DNA of 64,000 nt from Oceanobacillus luteolus (GTDB lineage Bacteria; Bacillota; Bacilli; Bacillales; Amphibacillaceae). The translations under genes and the position numbers were made by a program. The stretch is from NCBI RefSeq assembly GCF_023715655.1, contig NZ_JAMBON010000005.1:62001-126000 (forward strand), written 5' to 3'. The stretch's first letter is position 1. Each line of letters opens with the position of its first letter. The notes beneath the pieces were generated by a model. It was given only the letters and a program-made list of their open reading frames with translations. It searched no databases and was not told the DNA's origin. Positions 28,782 to 36,714 of the stretch are shown here, piece after piece.

Positions 28782-28810
28782 GGGACAGGGACGGAATAAG
28801 TGCCTGTCCC
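28782..28810. repeat. Short palindromic intergenic repeat
   Basis: GGGACAGG and CCTGTCCC flank a 13-base centre (GACGGAATAAGTG). This type of GGGACAGG...CCTGTCCC palindrome is scattered between genes in many Bacillales genomes (family knowledge). It lies between the acyl-CoA dehydrogenase and aldehyde dehydrogenase genes and lacks a U-run, so it is probably not a terminator. Confidence 0.5.
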
Positions 28811-28841
28811 CTATCCTACTTTGTTACAGGAGGGTAAGAGG

Positions 28842-30287
28842 ATGAACATAGAAAACCAGACAAAAAGTATATTGATTGACGGCGTGTGGAGAGATATTGA
28901 AGAAAGAACGGAAACTATTTATAATCCCGCCACATTAGAACCAATCACTAAGGTCGCTTATGGTGGAAGACAGGAAGCAGATGAAGCAATTCAAGCTGCA
29001 GCTAAAGCAATTCCTTCTTGGAGTGAAATGACAGGCCGCGAACGTTCCGGAATCTTGTATAAAGCTTCTGAACTAATGAACGAAGATGCCGAACGGCTTG
29101 GAGAAATATTGACACTCGAACAAGGGAAACCTCTTTCTGAAGCTATCGGTGAGGTAAAAGGGGCTGCAGCTTTTCTATTATGGTATGCAGAAGAAGCAAG
29201 CAGAGGATACGGGGAATGGATTCCTCCTTCCAATAAATCAAAACGGTTACTCGTCATTCCGAAGCCAATTGGTGTAGTTGGTGCAATCACACCATGGAAT
29301 TTTCCGTCTTCCATGATTACAAGGAAAATTGCTCCCGCTCTCGCAGCAGGATGTACAGTCGTATTAAAACCGGCTCCGGAAACTCCCCTATCTGCGATTG
29401 AAATCATGAAGATTTTACAACGGGCTGGACTTCCAGATGGGGTCGTTAATTTAGTTACTGGAGATGCCGAAGAAATTGGTAAGGCAATGCTCGAAAATAA
29501 AGATGTCCGGCTGATCACGTTCACAGGATCAACAGCTGTAGGAAAATATCTCATGCAGGAAAGTGCAAAACACGTGAAAAAGCTCTCCCTTGAGCTCGGT
29601 GGTCATGCACCGAGTATCGTCTTTGAAGATGCCGATATCGAAAAAGCTGCCACCCTTGTCTTAGGAAGCAAGTTCAGGAATAATGGACAAACATGTATTT
29701 GTACGAATCGTCTGTATGTACATGAGTCAATTGCAGAAGCGTTCACTACAAAGCTTACCGAGAAGGTAAACGAATTAAAAATCGGTTCTGGTTTGGAGGA
29801 GGATACCCAGCTTGGGCCGTTGATTAATAAAAAAGCAGCTGAAAAGGTGCACGCCCACTTGGAAGACGCTGTAAATAAAGGAGCAGAAGTAGTATGTGGT
29901 GGTGCACCGTGGGACGGTGACTTGAAAGGGTACTTCTACGAGCCAACGATTCTATCAAATGTTACGAATGACATGATGATTATGAGCGAAGAAACATTTG
30001 GACCAATTATCCCTATCCAGACGTTTAATGATGAAGATGATGTAATCCGGGCTGCAAATGATTCGGACTATGGATTAGCTGCGTATATCTTTACAGAAAA
30101 TACAAATCGTGCCATTCGCACTTCTGAAAAGTTGGACTACGGGATTGTAGGGGTAAATGACGTATTTCCTGCCACACCAGAAGCCCCTTTTGGTGGTATC
30201 AAGCAATCAGGTATCGGCAAAGAAGGCGGTCATCACGGAATGAGTGAATTTCTTGAAGAGAAGTTTGTATCAATCGGGATAGACTGA
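28842..30287 (+). CDS. Succinate/glutarate-semialdehyde dehydrogenase-like aldehyde dehydrogenase
   Basis: The ATG at 28842 is preceded by CAGGAGGG; an in-frame ATG 14 codons earlier lies within the palindromic spacer and has no such site. The 481-residue product has the NAD(P)-binding motifs TPWNFPSSMITRK and FTGSTAVGK, the general base Glu251 (LELGGHAPSIVFEDAD) and the nucleophile Cys285 (NNGQTCIC). It oxidises a semialdehyde to a dicarboxylate. In this cluster it would act on the aldehyde made by the aminotransferase and supply the acid to the CoA-transferase. Related GabD and DavD enzymes take succinate or glutarate semialdehyde. Confidence 0.88.
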   Translation: MNIENQTKSILIDGVWRDIEERTETIYNPATLEPITKVAYGGRQEADEAIQAAAKAIPSWSEMTGRERSGILYKASELMNEDAERLGEILTLEQGKPLSEAIGEVKGAAAFLLWYAEEASRGYGEWIPPSNKSKRLLVIPKPIGVVGAITPWNFPSSMITRKIAPALAAGCTVVLKPAPETPLSAIEIMKILQRAGLPDGVVNLVTGDAEEIGKAMLENKDVRLITFTGSTAVGKYLMQESAKHVKKLSLELGGHAPSIVFEDADIEKAATLVLGSKFRNNGQTCICTNRLYVHESIAEAFTTKLTEKVNELKIGSGLEEDTQLGPLINKKAAEKVHAHLEDAVNKGAEVVCGGAPWDGDLKGYFYEPTILSNVTNDMMIMSEETFGPIIPIQTFNDEDDVIRAANDSDYGLAAYIFTENTNRAIRTSEKLDYGIVGVNDVFPATPEAPFGGIKQSGIGKEGGHHGMSEFLEEKFVSIGID

Positions 30288-30299
30288 CCACCGTAGATT

Positions 30300-30339
30300 G
30301 ATTGTAAGTCCTCTAAACAACTTTAGAGGACTTACAATC
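30300..30339. terminator. Strong 18-bp hairpin between converging genes
   Basis: GATTGTAAGTCCTCTAAA (30300-30317) pairs perfectly with TTTAGAGGACTTACAATC (30322-30339) around a 4-base loop. U-runs are weak on both sides, but the position between the converging aldehyde dehydrogenase and DUF3870 genes fits a shared terminator. Confidence 0.65.
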
Positions 30340-30348
30340 TTAAAACGT

Positions 30349-30654
30349 TTATCTCATATTTTCGTACTGCTTGTACAAGTCTTTCAATGCGGAAGCCAGT
30401 GCGTTACCCGCTTTTCCAAGATAATGTTCTTTTACTGCTTGGACAGGTTTGTCAATTCCATCCTGTAAACTATGTCCTTTCAACAAATGCTGGACAAAGT
30501 CACGTCCATGCTCTGTTGCCAGGGTACAACTTGCGGTCACAATCACACCATATTTTTTATCTATTTCAGCAGTGATCGTCAGTGTTTCATAAATATTTTT
30601 TGCTGCCATTCCAGAAGGAAGTCTGGAGTGTCCTGCAATAAAGACTGTGTTCAT
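30349..30654 (-). CDS. DUF3870 domain protein, 101 residues
   Basis: This small protein begins MNTVFIAGHSRLPSGMAAK and includes VIVTASCTLATEHGRDFV and a C-terminal GKAGNALASALKDLYKQYE. It matches the DUF3870 family of short proteins with no established function. A GGGGTGAAGG site precedes the ATG on the minus strand. It is convergent with the catabolic cluster and may be functionally tied to it, but the sequence gives no direct proof. Confidence 0.75.
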   Translation of the reverse strand: MNTVFIAGHSRLPSGMAAKNIYETLTITAEIDKKYGVIVTASCTLATEHGRDFVQHLLKGHSLQDGIDKPVQAVKEHYLGKAGNALASALKDLYKQYENMR

Positions 30655-31299
30655 ATTCCTTCACCCCAAATTAATTTTGAATTTTCTTTACTATAAATAT
30701 AGCATGATTTTTTATTACAATATAGTTTATTCACCGTATGGAATCATCGAAATTTTGAACCCTGCCACCCCAGTTCTTTCCTAATAAAATCCATCCTGTA
30801 AGCATTTTTCCACTGTTTCGTACATAAACTTGAAATAAATACCATTAGAACATAAGCTCTGAAAACCATTCCTAACATCATCATTGCAGAAGCATCAGGT
30901 TCGTTATTACTGAATGTTATCTCTTTTTAAACAACCGAAATGGCATCAAACGTATATATGGATGAAAATCCATTGCATTTTAAATTCAAAACAGTCCTTT
31001 ATTCATAATAAATTGTAAAATTTATCGCAACTATATAACTAACTCCTTTGACCTAATTGTCGAATACACTTCCTTAATCTTACATTTTTCTCCACTTAAT
31101 TAATGTAAATGACCTAGTTATAATTTCCTGACAATATATATTCAGTTCATAAACATCCTGATTTTTACCTCCATTCGTCAATAATCACTATTTTTAGTAT
31201 AAATAGTAATAATTGTAAATATTTAATATAATCTAGTAAAAACAGGTTGTATTATAGGTAGCTATTTTGCCTTTATAAGTTGAAGGGAGGAAAGAAAGG
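30655..31299. other. Intergenic stretch without a convincing gene
   Basis: These 645 bases are AT-rich. A minus-strand frame at about 30755-30926 encodes a short product with a hydrophobic core (MMMLGMVFRAYVLMVFISS) and a basic tail. It has no ribosome binding site and is not called. The last 100 bases presumably carry the promoter of the downstream sigma factor operon; no vegetative promoter with good spacing is evident. Confidence 0.5.
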
Positions 31300-31935
31300 A
31301 TGGAGAAAGATAAAATTTCTGAAAAAGATCAGAGTGAATACACTTGGGCAAAGAAATTTATCGCTGAAAATGAATTGATTTTCCAAAATTATTTATTGCA
31401 GTCGTTCTTGCTGAAAAAGGAAAATTATTCGCTGCTGAATCAATCCATCCGTTACCCAACATCTGATGCTAATAAGGCTTTGGACCGAGCATTCCAGGAA
31501 CACTTTGCTGAACTGAGATTAATCAGTCAACTCTCTAATGAATTAAGAAGGCATGCCATCCGTTATGATCAAAAAATCAACCTGTACAGAAACAGGCAAC
31601 CGCTTATCTTGGACCAGCCCATTAATGAAGAAGAGACGCCAAGTCCATCTCTAGTAGATATCATTAAAAATGGTGACACATCTCCTTTAGACCAAGCTTT
31701 GAAAAACAGCTTAGACTTGGAAGCACATATTGAAGATCCAGCACTTTATCAAGCGATCTTATCTCTTACACCCCGGCAAAAACACATTTTAACCGCATCT
31801 TATCTGCTGAATATGTCAGATACTGAAATCGCAGCTAAAGACGGGGTCTCCCAGCAGTCCATTTCAAAAACAAGGAACAAAGCCTTGGAAATTTTGAAAC
31901 AAAAATTAATGGCAGAGGAGGGAGAACATGGCTGA
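31300..31935 (+). CDS. sigO: SigO-like half sigma factor (regions 3-4)
   Basis: The 211-residue product has a sigma region 4 at about residues 148-205 (LTPRQKHILTASYLLNMSDTEIAAKDGVSQQSISKTRNKALEIL), a clear helix-turn-helix for -35 recognition. No recognisable region 2 is found in its N-terminal part. In Bacillus subtilis, SigO (YvrI) works only with RsoA (YvrHa), which provides the region 2-like part. The same trio of genes follows here, with overlapping ends. A GGGAGG site precedes the ATG. In B. subtilis this pair responds to acid and cell-wall conditions and drives oxalate decarboxylase genes; targets here are unknown. Confidence 0.78.
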   Translation: MEKDKISEKDQSEYTWAKKFIAENELIFQNYLLQSFLLKKENYSLLNQSIRYPTSDANKALDRAFQEHFAELRLISQLSNELRRHAIRYDQKINLYRNRQPLILDQPINEEETPSPSLVDIIKNGDTSPLDQALKNSLDLEAHIEDPALYQAILSLTPRQKHILTASYLLNMSDTEIAAKDGVSQQSISKTRNKALEILKQKLMAEEGEHG

Positions 31936-32101
31936 ATTCTATACGCTTACCAGTCTGATTCCGTTACTGGAAAATGTTGGTTTCCCTTTGGTCGTAACCT
32001 TAATCCTGCTAATCCGTTATGAAGTTAGGATGGAGCGCTTGGAAAAGCATTCAAGGGATCTGACAGACACCATCAATAAATTAAGGAGGGATATTTCATG
32101 A
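31928..32101 (+). CDS. yvrJ: YvrJ-family small membrane protein, 57 residues
   Basis: The ATG at 31928 overlaps the end of the sigO-like gene by 8 bases and follows a GAGGGAG site. The product has an N-terminal hydrophobic segment (LIPLLENVGFPLVVTLILLIR) and a charged coiled-coil-like tail (RMERLEKHSRDLTDTINKLRRD). This is the layout of the YvrJ family, which accompanies SigO/RsoA in Bacillus. It overlaps the next gene by 4 bases (ATGA). Its role is unknown; membrane location is inferred. Confidence 0.78.
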   Translation: MAEFYTLTSLIPLLENVGFPLVVTLILLIRYEVRMERLEKHSRDLTDTINKLRRDIS

Positions 32102-32370
32102 CTCGACTCATCGAACTAACCAAAAAAGTCCAGAAGCATAATGATATCAAATCACTGGAAATTGTTCTTAATTTATTCGAGCCAAAAATCAAAGCCTCTC
32201 TGAGACAAACTTCTCCTCAAGAACAACATGATCTTTATCAAGAGCTGAAAATAAAAGTCATTGAAATTGTAAGAAAATATGATATTAACGACACATGTGG
32301 ATTTTGGGAATTTACAAATAGGTTAAAGGAACAACATGCACTTGATTGCAAGGATAAAGAAACATCTTGA
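32098..32370 (+). CDS. rsoA: RsoA-like co-sigma factor (region 2-like)
   Basis: The 90-residue product matches the small YvrHa/RsoA type: LEIVLNLFEPKIKASLRQTSPQEQHDLYQELKIKVIEIVRKYD, then CGFWEFTNRL. This resembles sigma region 2, the core-binding and -10 recognition part. It begins within the yvrJ stop codon (ATGA), showing translational coupling. In B. subtilis, RsoA and SigO form one functional sigma factor from two polypeptides. A hairpin at 32445-32473 (CCGTTCCC/GGGAACGG) lies downstream and may end the operon although it lacks a U-run. Confidence 0.78.
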   Translation: MTRLIELTKKVQKHNDIKSLEIVLNLFEPKIKASLRQTSPQEQHDLYQELKIKVIEIVRKYDINDTCGFWEFTNRLKEQHALDCKDKETS

Positions 32371-32592
32371 AAATAAATATTTACAGGGGGAGTAGAGACA
32401 ATTTTATATGATTATAAAAATCATCTTCCATCCACCAGTAAGTCCCGTTCCCTCATATCCTTTAGGGGAACGGATACATAACCATAATCTTTTAACCGCC
32501 CACATTCTCCATGCATAGAGTACTGTTCATCCTCTTTTTCTCATTCATGTCTTCACTTTTTTTAGTTACCCACTATTCTTTGCAAAACTTTA

Positions 32593-32613
32593 GGGAGAAC
32601 CACCGGCTCTCCC
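32593..32613 (-). terminator. Probable terminator of the aprX-like gene
   Basis: GGGAGA and TCTCCC form a stem close to the stop of the protease gene. On the minus strand it is followed by TAAAGTTTT, a weak U-rich tail. Confidence 0.5.
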
Positions 32614-32624
32614 CTGCCATGTGC

Positions 32625-33917
32625 TTAACTTTCCTGCGCTACTTTAGTCGAGCTCGGTAATTGATAGTGTTGTGCCATCTCCACTGCACTACCCGCTTCT
32701 ACATATCCCCACACATCATCTAATGTTGACTGGGCAGTCGCCTTAAGGATGCTTTTTACATCATTTGGGCTAAGATTTGGATTGGCTTCCAACATGAGAG
32801 CGATGACTCCCGCACATATAGGTGTAGCCATTGAAGTTCCTGATAATTGAATATATTTTTCATCAATGATCTGGTCTGGCAGTTCGGATTCCAACCTTGA
32901 CCCAGGTGCCAACAACGAGATGATATTTGTGCCAGGTGCATAAATATCGGGCTTTACAAACGAGTCAATGGACGGCCCTCTACTCGAATAATCCGCTATA
33001 TGATCGTCTGAACGGTCTACTGTATTTAAGTCATCTGTTGATCCAACCGTAATAATAAAAGGATCAATCGCAGGAGTACTGATTGTTTGTTGTTGCGGAC
33101 CGCTATTTCCTGCCGCTGCACATACGACAATTCCATTATGCCATGCCATTTGAGTTGCTTGAGCCAAAGGATCATCTCGGAAGGACTCGTAGGCCGGTGC
33201 TCCAAGCGAAAGGGAGATAATTCGAATCTCATGCTCTTCTTTATGCTCGATGCACCATTCCAACGCTTCGATTATCGTTGAGAGTCTGCCACTACCCTGC
33301 TCATCTAAAACTTTCAAACCGACAATCGAAGCTCCAGGTGCAGCACCAATATATTTGCCATCTGCAAAACTGCCACTGCCTGCTGCAATCCCTGCACAAT
33401 GCGTCCCATGACCATTATCATCATATGGTTCGTTCTCTCCGTTAACAAAATCATGGAAAGCTATCATTCTATTTGATGGCTGAGTCACGTCTTCATGCGG
33501 GGAGATACCTGTATCAATAACCGCTATGGTGACTCCTTCCCCGGAAAAACCTAATTCTTCCTGAACTTGAATTGCACCGATTTGATCAGATGCAATATCA
33601 AGGAAAGAGGTGACCATCCGATCATAAAATATTCGTTCTACCGCTTCATGTTCTTTAATTTGTTTTATTTTCTCTGGTGTTAGATATCCCTTCATTCCAT
33701 TTATACTGTGTAATTCCCTACTAAGATGATTATGGGAGGCGTCATTACATCTTTGCAGAAGGTCATTTCGTTTTTCTTCGTCGCAATTCCCTTTCAGGTA
33801 TACGATAATTGGAATTTCATTTCGATCCCCATTTGAGCTGTTACGTAATTGTTCCACCAAGCCAGGATCAAGTTTTCTTCCAGCACCTTCAAACCATAGT
33901 TCTTTGTTATTACTCAT
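32625..33917 (-). CDS. aprX: AprX-like subtilisin-family serine protease
   Basis: The ATG at 33917 is chosen because AAGGAGG lies 8 bases upstream; a longer frame adds 35 residues rich in Cys and Arg with no family match. The 430-residue product has an N-terminal inhibitor-like region (about 1-105) and an S8 catalytic domain with Asp135 (VIDTGIS), His170 (NGHGTHCAGIAAG), the oxyanion Asn271 (AAGNSGP) and Ser362 (SGTSMATP). No signal peptide is present, so it is probably cytoplasmic like B. subtilis AprX, a protease of unclear role. It stands alone. Confidence 0.9.
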   Translation of the reverse strand: MSNNKELWFEGAGRKLDPGLVEQLRNSSNGDRNEIPIIVYLKGNCDEEKRNDLLQRCNDASHNHLSRELHSINGMKGYLTPEKIKQIKEHEAVERIFYDRMVTSFLDIASDQIGAIQVQEELGFSGEGVTIAVIDTGISPHEDVTQPSNRMIAFHDFVNGENEPYDDNGHGTHCAGIAAGSGSFADGKYIGAAPGASIVGLKVLDEQGSGRLSTIIEALEWCIEHKEEHEIRIISLSLGAPAYESFRDDPLAQATQMAWHNGIVVCAAAGNSGPQQQTISTPAIDPFIITVGSTDDLNTVDRSDDHIADYSSRGPSIDSFVKPDIYAPGTNIISLLAPGSRLESELPDQIIDEKYIQLSGTSMATPICAGVIALMLEANPNLSPNDVKSILKATAQSTLDDVWGYVEAGSAVEMAQHYQLPSSTKVAQES

Positions 33918-34297
33918 TTTAACATCCTCCTTGTTTTGATGAATGGTATATCGGACTCCTTGTCCCCCCTCCCTATTTGGCCTTGTTGAACGCATGAAAC
34001 ATGTGCAATTTTCCTGGCACAAGAAAAAGGATACCTATACGTGTAAAGGCATCCCTTTGGAATAAATAACAACGTCAAAGCTAAAATTATTTAAATGTCA
34101 CATTTTTGTAATATAAGCAAAACAATTTGATATTTAATCCGGATTGTTCAAGGTGACTATTAAACCAGCATTTCCAATAACTTAAACATGGATAGCTGAA
34201 TCTAATAAAATGAATAATAACGTATACATGAAACCAAAATAACGATAAAGCTTTTATTAAAATACTTTATTGGAATCATGATAAAGGAGGTTTTTAA

Positions 34298-34546
34298 GTG
34301 AATAAACCGTATCGTTGTCCAAGTTGCAAAACAAACAGATCACGCTTTAATATCATTGAGCAAGTGGCCACCCCTGTTAAGCTCGACGCTACAACCGGAG
34401 AAGTCCTGACGGAATATACGGATGGAAATACAGAATCATTTCATCATCCATATAACGGACCAAAATTCAGAATTCAATGTGGCGTTTGTGGACTGATAGA
34501 AAATGAGAATATGTTTAAACAATTCGCTGAGTATGGAGGAAATTAA
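34298..34546 (+). CDS. Small zinc-ribbon-like protein, 82 residues
   Basis: The gene starts at a GTG preceded by AAAGGAGG. The product has two CxxC pairs, CPSC near the N-terminus and CGVC at about residues 61-64, which suggests one bound zinc ion holding a ribbon fold. The segment between is polar ([26 protein letters not shown]). I do not recognise a named family. It stands alone between the subtilisin gene and the TRAP cluster and ends ahead of a strong bidirectional terminator. Confidence 0.75.
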   Translation: MNKPYRCPSCKTNRSRFNIIEQVATPVKLDATTGEVLTEYTDGNTESFHHPYNGPKFRIQCGVCGLIENENMFKQFAEYGGN

Positions 34547-34597
34547 TAAATACTGCAATTCTTGAACATGGACACCAAACACCATATGATAAGTAAA

Positions 34598-34631
34598 CAA
34601 ACACACAGAATCGTTGTTTCCTGTGTGTTTG
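34598..34631. terminator. Bidirectional terminator
   Basis: CAAACACACAG (34598-34608) pairs perfectly with CTGTGTGTTTG (34621-34631). TTTCG follows on the plus strand and TTACTT on the minus strand, so it can serve both the zinc-ribbon gene and the converging TRAP permease gene. Confidence 0.75.
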
Positions 34632-34647
34632 TTTCGTTGTATAAAAA

Positions 34648-36606
34648 TTAAACCGTTGCCTTCATTTCCATGTTCCCTGAATCATCGTCTCTTCTTTTTT
34701 GAATAAAGTAAATACCGAGAACAAGTAGAGCACCTATTGCACTACTTACGAAATCTGGAATAATCAGGATAATTCCGGCAGCAAATAAAATAAGTCTTTC
34801 CCAAAGATAAGAATCCCGCATGAAGTGGCCAATTACAGAACTGCTGACAGCCATCATTCCGAGAAGCGCAGTTATTAATCCTATAATTAGTGGAATCACC
34901 TCTACATTTACTAATACGAGTATTTCATTGTATACAAATATATACGGTACGATAAATGCAGCGATTGCCAACTTAACAGCAATGACTCCACTTTTGAACG
35001 GATTAGCTCTCGCAATCCCCGCTCCGGCATATGCCGCAAGACAAACAGGTGGTGTAATATCCGCTGCAATTCCAAAATAGAATACAAACATATGTGCAGC
35101 GATAGGAGCGATACCGAATTCATTGATCAGTACAGGAGCTGCAACCGTCGCTGTAACCACATAATTCGCTGTTGTCGGCAACCCCATTCCAAGAACAAGG
35201 CATGCAATCATCGTAAAGAATAAGGCGAATATCAATATCCCCCCGGACAGTGCTATAATTCCAGAGGCGAACTTTGCACCAAGACCGGTGATACTGACTA
35301 CCCCTGCAATAATGCCAGCTGTACCAACCGCTGCAATTACCGCCAAAGCTACACGTGCCCCTTGTTCAAGAACATATATAAGCTTCTTCAGGTTCATTCG
35401 TGACTCTTTATCAATAAAACTGACGATAAAGGCTCCAGCAATCCCCATGATTGCGGCTCTTTGCGGGGTAAAACCTATCATAATCGTCCCGATTATAATC
35501 ACAACCGGTAAGAGCATATACCAATTTTGAGCCATAAGTTTCCGGAAACTTGGCAAATCTGCTTTAGGCAAACCGTATATTTTTAATTTTTTTGCTTCAA
35601 AATGAGTTCCGATAAAGATACCAGTAAAATAAAGAATGGCTGGAATAATTGCGGACAGCATAATGGTCGCGTAGGATACACCTAAATACTCCATCATGAT
35701 AAATGCGGCTGCCCCCATTAGTGGTGGCATAATTTGTCCACCTGTAGATGCCGATGCTTCTGTTGCCGCTGCGAATTCAGGTTTAAATCCTGACTTTTTC
35801 ATCATCGGAATGGTGAAAGATCCGGAGGCAACTGTATTACCTACTGAACTTCCAGACACCATTCCTTGCAATGCACTAGCAGTAACCGCAGCTTTAGCCG
35901 TTCCACCAGTAAATCTTCCTGTAAGTGCAAACGCAAGGTTATTAAAAAACTCCCCGATTTTAGTATTCACAAGAATTACTCCGAAAAACAGGAATAGAAA
36001 AATAAACTTTGCAGAGATTTGTATCGGTGTGCCGAACACACCACTTTCCTTATACCAAATATCAGTAGCAAGTCTTTCGAAAGCAAACCCTGGATGAGAT
36101 AGGATTTGCGTAGGAACAAAATTACCGAATAAAGCATAGAGCAACGTAATTGATGCAACAATTACAATCGGAACACCTACTGTTCTTCTTGTCGCCTCCA
36201 ACAATAACAAAATTCCGAGTACTGAAATGATCACATCCATGGTGCTGTAACCGGAAATTCTACTCTGTAAAATTGAATCAAAGAAAATAATTTTATGATA
36301 GGTCACATACATTGCTGTAAATGCTAAAATAACATCATACCATGGTACTGTCTTTTGTTTTTTATGCCAACCTTTCTTTGCAGGAAATAGTAAAAATATA
36401 ATACCTAAAGCTGTACCTAAATGAACAGCACCCTGCATTTGGGAAGGAAGTGTACCGAAGTAACCTGTATAAAGATGAAAAAGGGTTAAAGAAACACCTA
36501 AAAATGTTACTACCCAAGCCCACCGGCCAATTTTCTTCCGATAGTTTTCTTCTTGACTATATTTCTCTAATATTTCGGTAGTATTCAGCTCCTTGTTTTC
36601 ATTCAT
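34648..36606 (-). CDS. TRAP transporter fused permease (4TM/12TM type), second copy
   Basis: The 652-residue membrane protein has the small-subunit helices at the N-terminus and the large channel part after them. The motifs are GMVSGSSVGNTVASGSFTIP, ATEASASTGGQIMPPLMGAAAF, LGMGLPTTANYVVTATVAAP and YFGIAADITPPVCLAAYAGAG. It is clearly homologous to the permease at 3561 but divergent. It is transcribed with, and downstream of, the unusual TAXI receptor gene, after a 109-base gap holding a hairpin. The substrate is unknown. Sodium coupling is expected for the family. Confidence 0.92.
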   Translation of the reverse strand: MNENKELNTTEILEKYSQEENYRKKIGRWAWVVTFLGVSLTLFHLYTGYFGTLPSQMQGAVHLGTALGIIFLLFPAKKGWHKKQKTVPWYDVILAFTAMYVTYHKIIFFDSILQSRISGYSTMDVIISVLGILLLLEATRRTVGVPIVIVASITLLYALFGNFVPTQILSHPGFAFERLATDIWYKESGVFGTPIQISAKFIFLFLFFGVILVNTKIGEFFNNLAFALTGRFTGGTAKAAVTASALQGMVSGSSVGNTVASGSFTIPMMKKSGFKPEFAAATEASASTGGQIMPPLMGAAAFIMMEYLGVSYATIMLSAIIPAILYFTGIFIGTHFEAKKLKIYGLPKADLPSFRKLMAQNWYMLLPVVIIIGTIMIGFTPQRAAIMGIAGAFIVSFIDKESRMNLKKLIYVLEQGARVALAVIAAVGTAGIIAGVVSITGLGAKFASGIIALSGGILIFALFFTMIACLVLGMGLPTTANYVVTATVAAPVLINEFGIAPIAAHMFVFYFGIAADITPPVCLAAYAGAGIARANPFKSGVIAVKLAIAAFIVPYIFVYNEILVLVNVEVIPLIIGLITALLGMMAVSSSVIGHFMRDSYLWERLILFAAGIILIIPDFVSSAIGALLVLGIYFIQKRRDDDSGNMEMKATV

Positions 36607-36678
36607 TCCAACACTTCCTTTATTAGTACTATAAGTTGTTAATCAAATTCCTCTAAAAATAAGAGTTTAATAGTAGGA

Positions 36679-36706
36679 AAGGGATCTACTAAATTTAAGA
36701 TCCCTT
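36679..36706 (-). promoter_or_regulatory. Intra-operon hairpin between receptor and permease genes
   Basis: AAGGGATC (36679-36686) pairs perfectly with GATCCCTT (36699-36706). It lies just after the receptor stop codon. On the minus strand it is followed by TCCTACT rather than a U-run, so it probably adjusts receptor versus permease levels instead of ending transcription. Confidence 0.55.
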
Positions 36707-36714
36707 AACTGTAA

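Noticed and set aside
30755-30926. Short minus-strand frame with a hydrophobic core
   Set aside because: No ribosome binding site and no recognisable family; left as part of the intergenic stretch.
32408-32518. Possible 36-residue gene downstream of rsoA (MIIKIIFHPPVSP...)
   Set aside because: The GGGGAG site is too far from the ATG, and a stable hairpin lies within the frame, so a terminator region is more likely.
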